From: Oleiagrimonas sp035690885
Lineage (GTDB): Bacteria > Pseudomonadota > Gammaproteobacteria > Xanthomonadales > Rhodanobacteraceae
Reading direction: 5' to 3'
Assembly: GCA_035690885.1 (NCBI GenBank)
Contig: DASSKC010000153.1
Coordinates: 1 to 46,038 of the forward strand
Length of the DNA: 46,038 nt
Part shown: one piece after another, positions 15,627 through 24,117 of the stretch
Position numbering within the stretch: position 1 is the stretch's first letter
How the letters are laid out: each line of letters begins with the position of its first letter
Position numbers and translations under genes: made by a program
Notes under the pieces: generated by a model
Database searches by the model: none
Told to the model about the DNA's origin: nothing
Seen by the model: only the letters and a program-made list of their open reading frames with translations

Positions 15627-17003
15627 ATGCGACGTCCGTTGTCACTTGGTGCGCGTTCGACCCTGACCACCATTTTGGTATTGGTGGCGTTTCTGGGGTT
15701 GACCGGTGTGGCGCTGGACCGGGCCTACTACGAGGGTGCGCGCTCGAGCCTGCATGACCGCCTGGAAGGCTACGTGTACTCGTTCCTGGCCGGTACCGAG
15801 GTCGCGCGCAACGGGCGGGTGCTGGTGGCCGACACCATGCCCAACGCCGATTTCCTGCGTCCCGGTTCGGGGCTGTATGCAATCGTCAACGGGGCCAACG
15901 GCTTTCACTGGGAGTCGCCCTCGGCCATTGGCCGCAGCTTGCCGGTGGACATGCATCTGCCTCCCGGACGGCCGGATTTTCGTGGTCCGCTCGGCACCGA
16001 CGTCGGCGATGTCTACGTCTACACGCTGGCCGTGGTCTACGAGACGCCGTCGCATCAGGCGGTGCACCTGACTTTCAGCGTGGCCCAGACCGAGACCCAG
16101 TTCGCGCAGCAACTGGCGGTGTACCGGCGCACGTTGTTCGCGTGGCTGTTCGGTCTGGGTCTGGTGCTGGTGCTGTTGCAATGGTTGTTGCTGCGCTGGA
16201 GCCTGTCGCCGCTCAGACGCATGCTGGCCGACCTGGCTCGGATCGAGCGTGGTGACAGTGACAGCCTGGATGGGCCGTATCCGTCGGAGTTGTCGGGTTT
16301 GACCCACAACCTCAACACCTTCATTCGCAGTGAGCGCGAGCACCTCGGGCGTTACCGCAACACCCTCGCCGATCTGGCGCATAGCCTGAAGACGCCGTTG
16401 GCGGTGATCCGCTCGCGCCTGGAGTCGGGCGATGTGGCCAGCGACCTGCATGAGGATCTGGCCGCCCAGGTCGGGCGCATGGACAGTCTGGTGGCATACC
16501 AGCTCTCGCGTGCGGCCACGTCCGGTCACCAGACCTTTGCCACGCCGGTCCTGGTGGCGCCGCATGCCGAGGATCTGGTGCAGAGTCTGGAGAAGGTCTA
16601 TGCCAGCAAGGGCGTGTTGTGCGAATTCGACATCGACGTTGCCGATTGCCTGTTCTATGGCGAAGAGGGTGACTTGCTGGAATTGATGGGCAACCTGCTG
16701 GAAAACGGGTTCAAGTGGTCGCATCGGCGCGTGCTGCTGTCGCTGCATCCGTTGCCTGCCCAGGGTCGGGCGCGCCCCGGATGCGAAATCACCGTGCAAG
16801 ATGACGGCCCCGGCATTGCGCCGGAACAGATCGAGCGCATCCTGCAGCGTGGGGTGCGCGGGGACGAACGTGTGCATGGCCACGGCATCGGCCTGGCCAT
16901 CGTCCAGGACATCGTCAAGGCGTACCGCGCGACGCTGGATGTCGGACAATCCCGGGAGCTGGGCGGTGCCTCGTTCCGGGTGCGTTTCATGCCTGACGCA
17001 TGA
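15627..17003 (+). CDS. phoQ: PhoQ-like sensor histidine kinase
   Basis: The 458-residue membrane kinase has a transmembrane helix at about 13-31, a periplasmic sensor domain of about 130 residues and a second helix at about 168-189. A HAMP-like segment follows, then the phosphoacceptor H252 in LADLAHSLKTPL and an ATPase domain with NLLENGFKWS, DDGPGI and GHGIGLAIV. A GTG one codon earlier (15624) is also possible. The order PepSY-phoP-phoQ suggests one operon. The kinase pairs with the regulator just upstream. The ligand cannot be read from the sequence. Confidence 0.9.
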   Translation: MRRPLSLGARSTLTTILVLVAFLGLTGVALDRAYYEGARSSLHDRLEGYVYSFLAGTEVARNGRVLVADTMPNADFLRPGSGLYAIVNGANGFHWESPSAIGRSLPVDMHLPPGRPDFRGPLGTDVGDVYVYTLAVVYETPSHQAVHLTFSVAQTETQFAQQLAVYRRTLFAWLFGLGLVLVLLQWLLLRWSLSPLRRMLADLARIERGDSDSLDGPYPSELSGLTHNLNTFIRSEREHLGRYRNTLADLAHSLKTPLAVIRSRLESGDVASDLHEDLAAQVGRMDSLVAYQLSRAATSGHQTFATPVLVAPHAEDLVQSLEKVYASKGVLCEFDIDVADCLFYGEEGDLLELMGNLLENGFKWSHRRVLLSLHPLPAQGRARPGCEITVQDDGPGIAPEQIERILQRGVRGDERVHGHGIGLAIVQDIVKAYRATLDVGQSRELGGASFRVRFMPDA

Positions 17004-17025
17004 GCGCATCGATCATGCGATGGCG

Positions 17026-17460
17026 TTACTGGATGGAGCCGGGAAGCAGCGACTGCCAGCCGAGATCGGGTTCGCCGTCCACCGGCGCGTGCGCGCCGTC
17101 GCTGGCGCTCTCGGGCGTGTCCCGTTCCGCGGATGCGGGGCTTGTAGGGATGAGCGGGCCGCCGCTCATCGGGGCCGCCGTGGCCGGCCCCGGAGGGTGC
17201 AGACGTCCGGGTTGACGATGGGCCGGTGCTGCGTTCGGCTCGCAGCCGCAGTGGCGTGCCGATTGATCGACCGCTTGCCGGTTGCCGGACAGCAGGTCGT
17301 CGATCGCCGACAGCAGGCCGCTGTCGAGTCCCAGCGCGGTCGCAAGCGCCCCCGCGCCCGCATTGCGTACATGCGAGCGGTGCGTCAATGTGGCAGCCTG
17401 AGCCGAGGTGGCAAGACCGGCAAGCATCGCCAGTCCGATCAGCAGCAGGGACTTCTTCAT
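17026..17460 (-). CDS. Putative exported protein, orphan
   Basis: The 144-residue product has a clean signal peptide (MKKSLLLIGLAMLAGLATSA, with cleavage near AQA). A short helix follows, and then about 90 residues rich in Pro, Ala, Ser, Gly and His with one CGC motif. GGGGG lies at good distance from the ATG. I recognise no family, and the low-complexity tail argues for a disordered secreted or periplasmic protein. It is convergent with phoQ (22 bp between stops). The longer upstream reading frame overlaps birA in antisense and is ignored. Confidence 0.55.
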   Translation of the reverse strand: MKKSLLLIGLAMLAGLATSAQAATLTHRSHVRNAGAGALATALGLDSGLLSAIDDLLSGNRQAVDQSARHCGCEPNAAPAHRQPGRLHPPGPATAAPMSGGPLIPTSPASAERDTPESASDGAHAPVDGEPDLGWQSLLPGSIQ

Positions 17461-17611
17461 TGCAAACCCCCGATGGAACCGGCACTTCAACGCCGCATCG
17501 TGGCAGAAAATGCGGTCGGGTACCAGTGTCGCGTGGCGGCCGCTGCCTCGCCGTGACCAGTCGCTGCGGTTAGACTTTGTCGCCTGATGCATGCCAGTGA
17601 CCGGTTCGCCC

Positions 17612-18586
17612 ATGAAAAACCAGCTGCAATCGCGTGAAGTGCTCGATGCCCTGGCCTCTGGTCGGCCGGTGTCCGGCGCGGATCTGGCCGGACGCATGGG
17701 GGTGACCCGGGCCGCCGTGTGGAAACATGTCGATGCCTTGCGTGCGCGTGGCGTGCCGATCGAGGCGCGCGCCGGCCAGGGCTACCGTCTTGCGTGGCCG
17801 GTGCAGTTGCTGGATGCCGCGGAGATCGAGCATCGGTTGATACCGACCAGTACCGGTGCGCTGGAAGTGCACTGGGAACTTGATTCCACCTCAAGCGAGC
17901 TGGCGCGTCGCCGTGACACCTTGCCTGATGGCACCGTCGTGCTGGCCGAGGGCCAGCAGTCCGGCCGCGGTCGACGCGGGCGCGCATGGCTGTCGCCGCC
18001 GGGGCTCAATATTCACGCTTCGTTCCTGAAGCGTTTCGACAAGGGTTTTGCCGGCCTGTCCGGGCTTTCGCTGGCCGTGGGCGTGGCCGTGATCGCGGCA
18101 ATCGAAGACCTTGGTGTATCTACCGCGGGCCTGAAGTGGCCCAACGATGTCATGGTGGGCGATGCCAAGCTGGCCGGTGTGCTGGTCGAATTGAGTGGCG
18201 AGTATCAGGGGCCGTGCACGGCCATCGTCGGCATCGGGCTGAACGTGCACCTCACCGATGCCATGCGCGCGCAGATCGATCAGCCGGCCACGGACCTGGC
18301 CGCGCTGTGTGGCGGCGAGCCTCCGTCGCGCAATATCGTGGCGGCGCGTCTGATTACCCGTTTGCGCGAGGGGCTGGCCCGGTTCGATACGGCAGGCTTT
18401 GCTGATTTTGCCGGTGCGTTCGCTGACGTCGACATTCTGTGCGGCAGGCATTTGCACTTGAGTGGCGCTCGGGGCGAGTTCGAGGGCGTGGGCGCGGGCG
18501 TGGACGCGTTGGGTGCATTGCGGGTGCGTACCGCAGATGGCGAGGTCCGGGTCGACAGCGCCGAAGTGACGGTGCGCGCGCAATGA
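17612..18586 (+). CDS. birA: Bifunctional biotin--protein ligase / biotin operon repressor
   Basis: BirA attaches biotin to the carrier protein of acetyl-CoA carboxylase and, in its two-domain form, represses biotin genes. The 324-residue product has an N-terminal helix-turn-helix (about 8-60, with AAVWKHVDALRARGV), a biotin-binding loop SGRGRRGRAW, the central KWPNDVMV, and the SH3-like C-terminal domain. An ATG at 17591 would add seven residues. The final TGA overlaps the ATG of coaX, so the two are translationally coupled. This pairing is common in Gammaproteobacteria and Betaproteobacteria. Confidence 0.93.
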   Translation: MKNQLQSREVLDALASGRPVSGADLAGRMGVTRAAVWKHVDALRARGVPIEARAGQGYRLAWPVQLLDAAEIEHRLIPTSTGALEVHWELDSTSSELARRRDTLPDGTVVLAEGQQSGRGRRGRAWLSPPGLNIHASFLKRFDKGFAGLSGLSLAVGVAVIAAIEDLGVSTAGLKWPNDVMVGDAKLAGVLVELSGEYQGPCTAIVGIGLNVHLTDAMRAQIDQPATDLAALCGGEPPSRNIVAARLITRLREGLARFDTAGFADFAGAFADVDILCGRHLHLSGARGEFEGVGAGVDALGALRVRTADGEVRVDSAEVTVRAQ

Positions 18587-19323
18587 GGCTGCTGCTCGAT
18601 CTTGGCAATACCCGCATCAAATGGGGCCTCGTCGATACCGACGGCAGCGTCACGGGCATGGCTGCGCATGAATGGGATGCAGCGCTGGCAACGCGGTTGC
18701 GACAGGCCTGGGAGACACTGCCTTGTCCCCAGGGGATCTGGGCCGCATCCGTGGTCGATGCCGCGCGCGAGGCGCAGGTGGTGGCCACATTGCCGCAGAA
18801 CTTTCCGGCCGTGAACTGGGTACGTACACCGTCACAAGGCGGAGGGGTACGTGTTGCGTACGCCGATCCGCAGACCTTGGGCGTGGATCGGTTCTTGACC
18901 ATGGTGGCTGCGCATGCTGCCAAACAGGCGCCGTGCGTCCTGGCCAGCGCCGGAACCGCCATGGTGCTCGATGCGCTCAGCGGTGATGGGCGTCATCTCG
19001 GTGGCTTGATTGCGCCGGGGGCACGCCTCATGCAGCAATCCGTGCTTGATGCCACCGCCCGGGTCCGGCCGCAGTCACCCGGTGATGTCGCCATGGTTGC
19101 TTCCAACACCGCCGACGCACTTGCCTCGGGTTGCTGGCAGGCGTGCGCGGCGCTGGTCGACCGGTTTGTGGTCCGCATGGCCGATACGCTCGGCGGCGCA
19201 CCGACCCTGTTGCTCGGTGGTGGTGATGCCGAGGCACTGGCGCGGCTGATCGATTACCCCGTCACCTTGCACCCGGACGCCGTGCTCAAGGGCCTGGCCG
19301 CATGGAGCGAAGGCGCATCGTGA
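18583..19323 (+). CDS. coaX: Type III pantothenate kinase
   Basis: CoaX phosphorylates pantothenate in the first step of coenzyme A synthesis and, unlike CoaA, is not inhibited by CoA. The 246-residue product has the ASKHA-fold nucleotide motif DLGNTRIKWG at its N-terminus, LGVDRFL near residue 100, and SAGTAMVLDAL with the catalytic region near residue 125. The ATG sits inside the birA stop codon (ATGA overlap). The length is normal for the family. No separate promoter is visible. Confidence 0.93.
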   Translation: MRLLLDLGNTRIKWGLVDTDGSVTGMAAHEWDAALATRLRQAWETLPCPQGIWAASVVDAAREAQVVATLPQNFPAVNWVRTPSQGGGVRVAYADPQTLGVDRFLTMVAAHAAKQAPCVLASAGTAMVLDALSGDGRHLGGLIAPGARLMQQSVLDATARVRPQSPGDVAMVASNTADALASGCWQACAALVDRFVVRMADTLGGAPTLLLGGGDAEALARLIDYPVTLHPDAVLKGLAAWSEGAS

Positions 19324-19391
19324 CGCGGTGCCGCGATGCGCGCATAGTCAGCGGCTACAATCGCTGCCTGAATCGCCTGGGGAGCTGACGC

Positions 19392-20036
19392 GTGTTCCTG
19401 CGTTTGCTGTTGCTGCTGCTGCTTGCCTTGAACATCGGTGTGGCCGGCTGGCTGACATTCGGCCAGCCGCAGCGGACGATGCCGCCGCTCACCGATCCCG
19501 GCGTGCCGAAGCTCGAGTTGTTGTCGTCCACATCCGGCGCGCCGGCGTCTGTCACCACGGCCGCGCGTGCCATCAAGGCCTCGGGGCAGTGCCTGCGCAT
19601 CGGCCCGTTTGCGACGCGTTCGGGCATGCACAAGGCGTTCGAGGCGCTCACGCCGCATGTGCCGCAAATCCAGTTCAATCGCGACCAGGTCACCAAGTCC
19701 ATGGGCTGGTGGGTCTACCTGCCGGCATTCGCGACGCGCGCCGAGGCCCTGGATGCCGCCCGTGCGCTGGTCGACGGCGGTGTACAGGACTACTACGTGA
19801 TCACCGCCGGTGACCATCAGAACATGGTCTCGCTGGGCCTGTTCCGCAATCCGGACAATGCCCGGCGTCGCTTCGACCACATTGCGCAACTGGGCTTTGA
19901 TCCCAAGTTGACCGAGCGCAAGGACACCTTGCCTGAATACTGGATCGACATTGCCCTGCCGGCCGCGCCGGGCTTCGACTGGCAGGCATGGGTAAACCTG
20001 CCGACCGTGCAGGCGACAGCCATTGATTGTTTCTGA
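19392..20036 (+). CDS. SPOR-domain protein with N-terminal membrane anchor
   Basis: The 214-residue product starts with a hydrophobic helix (about 4-22, Leu-rich), most likely an uncleaved anchor. The next 40 residues are a linker. A SPOR-like region follows (about 60-175), with CLRIGPFATRSGMHKAFEAL and MVSLGLFRNPDNARRRFDHI, each resembling half of a SPOR repeat. SPOR domains bind denuded glycan strands at the division septum. The GTG start is supported by GGGGAG 6 nt upstream. A possible -10, TACAAT, lies at 19356-19361. The role in cell-wall metabolism is inferred. Confidence 0.8.
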   Translation: MFLRLLLLLLLALNIGVAGWLTFGQPQRTMPPLTDPGVPKLELLSSTSGAPASVTTAARAIKASGQCLRIGPFATRSGMHKAFEALTPHVPQIQFNRDQVTKSMGWWVYLPAFATRAEALDAARALVDGGVQDYYVITAGDHQNMVSLGLFRNPDNARRRFDHIAQLGFDPKLTERKDTLPEYWIDIALPAAPGFDWQAWVNLPTVQATAIDCF

Positions 20037-20057
20037 CTGTTAGAATGGGCGCTTGTC

Positions 20058-20133
20058 GCCGGCATAGCTCAGTTGGTAGAGCAACCGCCTTGTAAGCGGT
20101 AGGTCGTCTGTTCGAGCCAGACTGCCGGCACCA
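20058..20133 (+). tRNA. tRNA-Thr (anticodon TGT)
   Basis: The 76-nt gene folds into a full cloverleaf. The acceptor GCCGGCA pairs with TGCCGGC and is followed by A and an encoded CCA. The anticodon stem ACCGC/GCGGT holds loop CTTGTAA with anticodon TGT at 20091-20093, which reads ACA threonine codons. The T-arm contains GTTCGAG. A TAGAAT at 20041-20046 with a GC-rich discriminator is a likely -10 box. Confidence 0.97.
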
Positions 20134-20162
20134 GTTTTCCATGTCACGCGATCGAGGTTCCG

Positions 20163-21089
20163 ATGGTCGACACGCAGACACGCAATGTTTCACTGGTCGG
20201 TGTGCCTACCGACATTGGCGCCGCCGATCGCGGCGCTTCGATGGGGCCGGAGGCGCTGCGCGTGGCCGGCATTGCCGAGGCGCTGACGGCGCGCGGGGTG
20301 GATGTGGACGATCGCGGCAATCTGGTCGGCCCGGTCAATCCCTGGTTGCCGCCCGATCACGGCTATCGTCATCTGGACGAAGTGGTTGCCTGGAGCCGGA
20401 TCGCCATGGACGCGCTGACCGGCGTGCTGGACGATGGTCGCATGCCGATCATGCTTGGCGGCGATCATTGCCTGGGCCTGGCCTCGATCACGGCCGTGGC
20501 CAATCATTGCCGCAAGGTCGGCAAGAAGTTGCGGGTGTTGTGGCTGGATGCACATACCGATTTCAACACCTATGACCTCACTCCCAGCGGCAACATCCAC
20601 GGCATGCCGGTGGCTTGCCTGTGCGGGATGGGGCCGGAGGCATTGACCACGCTGGGTGGCCCGGCGCCGGCGATTGATCCGTCGGTGATGCGCTACATCG
20701 GCATCCGCTCGGTGGACGAGGGCGAGAAACGACTGGTGCACAAGGCCGGACTCAAGGTCTACGACATGCGCCACATCGACGAGCATGGCATGCGCAAGAC
20801 CGTGGCCGACGCGCTCGCCGGCATGGACGAGGACACGCATCTGCATGTCAGCTTCGATGTCGATTACCTCGATCCGTCGATCGCGCCGGGTGTGGGCACG
20901 ACCGTTCCCGGCGGCCCCACGTATCGCGAGGCACAACTGGGCATGGAGATGATTCACGATTCCGGCCGGCTGGGCTCGCTGGACATCGTCGAACTCAATC
21001 CGGCGTTCGACGATCACAATCTGACCGCGCGCGTGGCCGTGGAGTTGGTGGAAAGCCTGTTCGGCAAGTCGACCCTGGTGCGCGGTTGA
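20163..21089 (+). CDS. rocF: Arginase
   Basis: Arginase cleaves L-arginine to ornithine and urea with a two-manganese centre in the cytoplasm. The 308-residue product shows all metal ligands: H102 in GGDHC, D129, H131 and D133 in DAHTDFNT, and D232 and D234 in SFDVDYLDP. The opening GVPTDIGAADRGASMGPEALR favours arginase over agmatinase. The length is typical. No urease or ornithine genes are nearby, so the role (nitrogen supply, polyamine or pH control) is not shown by context. It starts 30 bp after the tRNA and ends just before a REP-like element. Confidence 0.93.
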   Translation: MVDTQTRNVSLVGVPTDIGAADRGASMGPEALRVAGIAEALTARGVDVDDRGNLVGPVNPWLPPDHGYRHLDEVVAWSRIAMDALTGVLDDGRMPIMLGGDHCLGLASITAVANHCRKVGKKLRVLWLDAHTDFNTYDLTPSGNIHGMPVACLCGMGPEALTTLGGPAPAIDPSVMRYIGIRSVDEGEKRLVHKAGLKVYDMRHIDEHGMRKTVADALAGMDEDTHLHVSFDVDYLDPSIAPGVGTTVPGGPTYREAQLGMEMIHDSGRLGSLDIVELNPAFDDHNLTARVAVELVESLFGKSTLVRG

Positions 21090-21150
21090 GTTCATCCGTT
21101 CGGGCTGGACCTGTGGACATCCTGTTCGCTGCCAAACTGTTTGACACGCG

Positions 21151-21233
21151 TAGGTCGGGTTGGCTTCATCAACCCGACATGGCGTGATGTGACCCGGACG
21201 TCGGGTTACGCCTTCGGCTCAACCCGACCTACG
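21151..21233. repeat. REP/BIME-like element, GTAGGTCGGGTT family, copy 2
   Basis: This 83-bp copy matches the element at 2654-2737 over both hairpins and differs mainly in the central spacer (one base shorter, several substitutions). It lies in the same orientation relative to the upstream gene as copy 1. It probably marks the 3' end of the arginase transcript. Confidence 0.9.
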
Positions 21234-21249
21234 CAGCTTCGTCCAACGC

Positions 21250-21282
21250 GTAAGCCCATCGCGCACAGGGCGCGCTCCTATA
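21250..21282. repeat. REP-like fragment, GTAGGAGCGCGC family
   Basis: Read on the minus strand this is a single unit beginning TAGGAGCGCGCCCTGTGCGC and ending CGATGGGCTTAC. The pattern resembles another widespread Xanthomonadales palindrome, with an internal GCGCGC/GCGCG stem. It stands alone, 16 bp after copy 2 of the other family, and is probably a degraded half element. Confidence 0.65.
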
Positions 21283-21359
21283 GGCGTATGACCACGCATG
21301 ATGTGTTCGTGTGGGGCGCATGACGTAAACTGGGCGCTTTCCCTCATCCCGCACATCGC

Positions 21360-22715
21360 ATGAGCACTCGAGTTCTCACCGGCATCACCACCACCGGCAC
21401 TCCGCATCTGGGCAATTATGTCGGCGCCATCCGACCGGCCGTGGCCGCCAGTCGCCAGGCCGGTGTGGATGCGTTCTTCTTCATGGCCGACTACCACGCG
21501 CTGATCAAGTGCGATGATCCGGCGCGCGTCAGCCGTTCGCGGCTGGAGATTGCCGCGACGTGGCTGGCTTGCGGCCTGGACCCCGAGCGCGCGACGTTCT
21601 ATCGCCAGTCGGATATTCCCGAAATCCCGCAACTGACCTGGTTGCTCACTTGCGTGACGGCCAAGGGCCTGCTCAACCGTGCGCACGCCTACAAGGCCGC
21701 CGTGGACAAGAACCACGCCGCCGACGAGGACGCCGATGCCGGCATCAATGCCGGCTTGTACATGTATCCGGTGTTGATGGCCGCCGACATCCTGGCGTTC
21801 AATGCACACAAGGTGCCGGTCGGGCGTGATCAGGTGCAGCACATCGAAATGGCGCGCGACATCGCGCAGCGTTTCAATCACATTTACGGCGGCGACTACT
21901 TCGTGTTGCCGGAAGTGTCGATCGAAGAGCAGGTCGCCACGCTGCCGGGGCTGGACGGGCGCAAGATGTCCAAGAGCTACGACAATACGGTGCCGCTGTT
22001 CGAGGGCGGAGCCAAGCGTCAGCGCGAGGCGATCATGCGCATCGTCACCGATTCGCGCGAGCCGGGCGAGCCCAAGGACCCGGACAGCTCGTCGCTGTTC
22101 GCGATCTACCGCGCTTTCGCCGCAGCCGGGGAGACGGACGCTTTTCGTGCGCAGCTGGAAAAGGGCATGGCCTGGGGCCAGGCCAAGCAGGCCTTGTTCG
22201 GGCGCATCGACAGCGAACTGGCGCCGATGCGCGAGCGTTATGACGCCTTGATGGCGCATCCCGACGACATCGAGGACATCCTGCGTGCAGGGGCGGCCAA
22301 GGCGCGTACCGTTGCCGCGCCGTTGCTCGATACCCTGCGCGAAGCCGTCGGCCTGGGGGCCGGCAAGGCGCAACCGGCGCGAGAAAAGAGCCGCAAGAGC
22401 AAGAAGCGTGGCAAGCGCGCGCGCGTGGTCAGCTTTCGCGACGGCGACGGTCATTTTCGCTTCCGCCTGCTGGCGGCCAACGGCGACGAGCTGGCCTTGT
22501 CGCGTGCCTATGCCGATCCCAAGGCTGCCGGTCAGGATTCGCGGCGCTTGTTCGAGCTGGCCGATCAGGTCGAGCTGGAGGCCGCTGCGGATGGTCTGGC
22601 ATTGAGGCTCGACGGCGAGACCATTGCCGAAGCCGGCGACCTGCCGGATGACACCGCGCGTGACGCCGTCGCAAAACGACTGCGCGAGGAGTTGGCCCAA
22701 CCCAAATCGGCCTGA
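21360..22715 (+). CDS. trpS: Tryptophanyl-tRNA synthetase with C-terminal extension
   Basis: TrpS charges tRNA-Trp. The 451-residue product has the class I signatures TPHLGNY (14-20, the HIGH motif) and KMSKS (202-206). The catalytic body ends near residue 335, the normal length of bacterial TrpS. After it come a basic linker (about 338-354: KSRKSKKRGKR) and about 95 extra residues. Their start, VVSFRDGDGHFRFRLLAANG, looks like a YegP/DUF1508-type beta domain. The extension may bind RNA or another partner, but nothing proves this. A possible -10, TAAACT, lies at 21326-21331. It is convergent with apaH with 15 bp between the genes. Confidence 0.93.
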   Translation: MSTRVLTGITTTGTPHLGNYVGAIRPAVAASRQAGVDAFFFMADYHALIKCDDPARVSRSRLEIAATWLACGLDPERATFYRQSDIPEIPQLTWLLTCVTAKGLLNRAHAYKAAVDKNHAADEDADAGINAGLYMYPVLMAADILAFNAHKVPVGRDQVQHIEMARDIAQRFNHIYGGDYFVLPEVSIEEQVATLPGLDGRKMSKSYDNTVPLFEGGAKRQREAIMRIVTDSREPGEPKDPDSSSLFAIYRAFAAAGETDAFRAQLEKGMAWGQAKQALFGRIDSELAPMRERYDALMAHPDDIEDILRAGAAKARTVAAPLLDTLREAVGLGAGKAQPAREKSRKSKKRGKRARVVSFRDGDGHFRFRLLAANGDELALSRAYADPKAAGQDSRRLFELADQVELEAAADGLALRLDGETIAEAGDLPDDTARDAVAKRLREELAQPKSA

Positions 22716-22730
22716 GTCGCCAGTGCGAGG

Positions 22731-23648
22731 TCATTCCGCCGGCGTATTTCCGGACGGCTTGCTGCCCGGCTTTCTGCGTCGCCCCCGACGGGTGCGCTTG
22801 CGTGGCTTTTCCGCCGGCTTGTGGCGATGTGGCTCGGCATCCACGGTGATGTAGGCCGGATCCGGCGTATCCAGGCGCATGGCAGTGAGTCGTCCGCCCC
22901 ACACGCAGCCGGTGTCCAGCGCGTACACGCCCAGCCCCGCGAACAGACCCAATGCCGACCAGTGGCCACAGGCCACGCGCACGCCGCGTTGGCGCATGCC
23001 GGGCACCGCAAACCAGGGGTACAGGCCGGCCTTTTGCGAACCGGGTACACCCTTGGCGTCGAAGTCGATGCGCCCGCGCGTGTCGCAGTAGCGCATGCGC
23101 GTGAGCACGTTGATGGTCGCGCGTGAGCGGTCGATGCCGGTCAGGCGTGCCGACCATGTGGCCGGGCGGTCGCCGAACAGGTGGCTGAGCAGGCGGTGGC
23201 GACCGGGGCCGGCCAGTTCGCGCTCGACGTCGGCGGCAGCGTGTTCGGCCTGGCGCAAGGTCCAGCGCGGGGCCAGCCCGGCGTGCACCATGACCCAACC
23301 GAGATCGGGGTTGTGGTGCAGCAGTTTCTGCCCGCGCAGCCAGTCCAGAAGCAAGTCGCGATCCTCGGCGAACAGGACCTCGCGCAGTTCCGGATTGACC
23401 CGTTCCTGTGCCTGGCGCGGACGCTCGGCGACGGCCAGCAGGCTGAGATCATGATTACCCAGCGTGATCACGCATGACTCGCGCAACGAGTGGATCAGGC
23501 GCAGGGTGTCCAGCGATTGTCCGCCGCGATTGACCAGGTCACCGCAAAACCACAACTGGTCGACCGCCGGATCGAAGTTCAGTCGGTCGAGCAGGCGTTG
23601 CAGTTCCGGGTAGCACCCTTGCACGTCGCCGATGGCATATACCGCCAT
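22731..23648 (-). CDS. apaH: Bis(5'-nucleosyl)-tetraphosphatase, symmetrical
   Basis: ApaH splits diadenosine tetraphosphate into two ADP and removes Np4N caps from RNA. The 305-residue product has the metallophosphatase motifs GDVQGC (7-12), GDLVNRG (36-42) and GNHD (64-67), and later histidines in VMVHAG and VACGHW. The last 30 residues form a basic, Arg/Lys-rich tail not needed for the fold. It is the last gene of the lptD operon. Confidence 0.95.
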   Translation of the reverse strand: MAVYAIGDVQGCYPELQRLLDRLNFDPAVDQLWFCGDLVNRGGQSLDTLRLIHSLRESCVITLGNHDLSLLAVAERPRQAQERVNPELREVLFAEDRDLLLDWLRGQKLLHHNPDLGWVMVHAGLAPRWTLRQAEHAAADVERELAGPGRHRLLSHLFGDRPATWSARLTGIDRSRATINVLTRMRYCDTRGRIDFDAKGVPGSQKAGLYPWFAVPGMRQRGVRVACGHWSALGLFAGLGVYALDTGCVWGGRLTAMRLDTPDPAYITVDAEPHRHKPAEKPRKRTRRGRRRKPGSKPSGNTPAE

Positions 23649-23681
23649 CTCAGCACCATCCGTTGCGTGGTCGGGAGCGAT

Positions 23682-24065
23682 TCAATGCAGCGTCCTCGGA
23701 ATGGCCAGCGTGAACGGGGCGATGGGTGCATCGAAGCGAGTGCCGTCATCGGCCAGCATCTGATAGCTGCCGTGCATGGTGCCGACCGCGGTTTCCAGCA
23801 CTGCACCGGAGGTGTACTCGTAGTCGTCGCCGGGACGCAGCCAGGGCTGTTCGCCGATCACGCCATCGCCGCGCACTTCCTCGATCTTGCCGTTGGCGTC
23901 GCTGATCACCCAGTGCCGCGACAGCAGCTGGGCCGGCATGTCGCCGGTATTGCGCAAGGTGATCGTGTAGGCAAACACGAAGCGCTGTTCGTCCGGCCGC
24001 GATTGCTGCGGCACGAAGCGCGTTTGTACCGCGATGTCGAAGGCGTAGGGCTGTTGTTCGTCCAT
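23682..24065 (-). CDS. apaG: ApaG protein (Co2+/Mg2+ efflux-associated)
   Basis: The 127-residue product is the small fibronectin-III-like ApaG protein. Typical stretches are FAYTITLRNTGDMPAQLLSRHW and GVIGEQPWLRPGDDYEYTSG; the fold may bind nucleotide or pyrophosphate. Its function is unclear; in Salmonella (CorD) it was linked to cobalt resistance and magnesium efflux. It sits between rsmA and apaH as in E. coli. Confidence 0.94.
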   Translation of the reverse strand: MDEQQPYAFDIAVQTRFVPQQSRPDEQRFVFAYTITLRNTGDMPAQLLSRHWVISDANGKIEEVRGDGVIGEQPWLRPGDDYEYTSGAVLETAVGTMHGSYQMLADDGTRFDAPIAPFTLAIPRTLH

Positions 24066-24117
24066 GGGTCAATTGTCGGGCACGTGCATCGGATCAGGCA
24101 AGCGCGACCCTTCCCGG

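Noticed and set aside
20058..20133. tRNA-Thr as an integration site of an island
   Set aside because: The genes downstream (rocF, trpS) are housekeeping-like with normal composition, and no repeated tRNA 3' end is seen.
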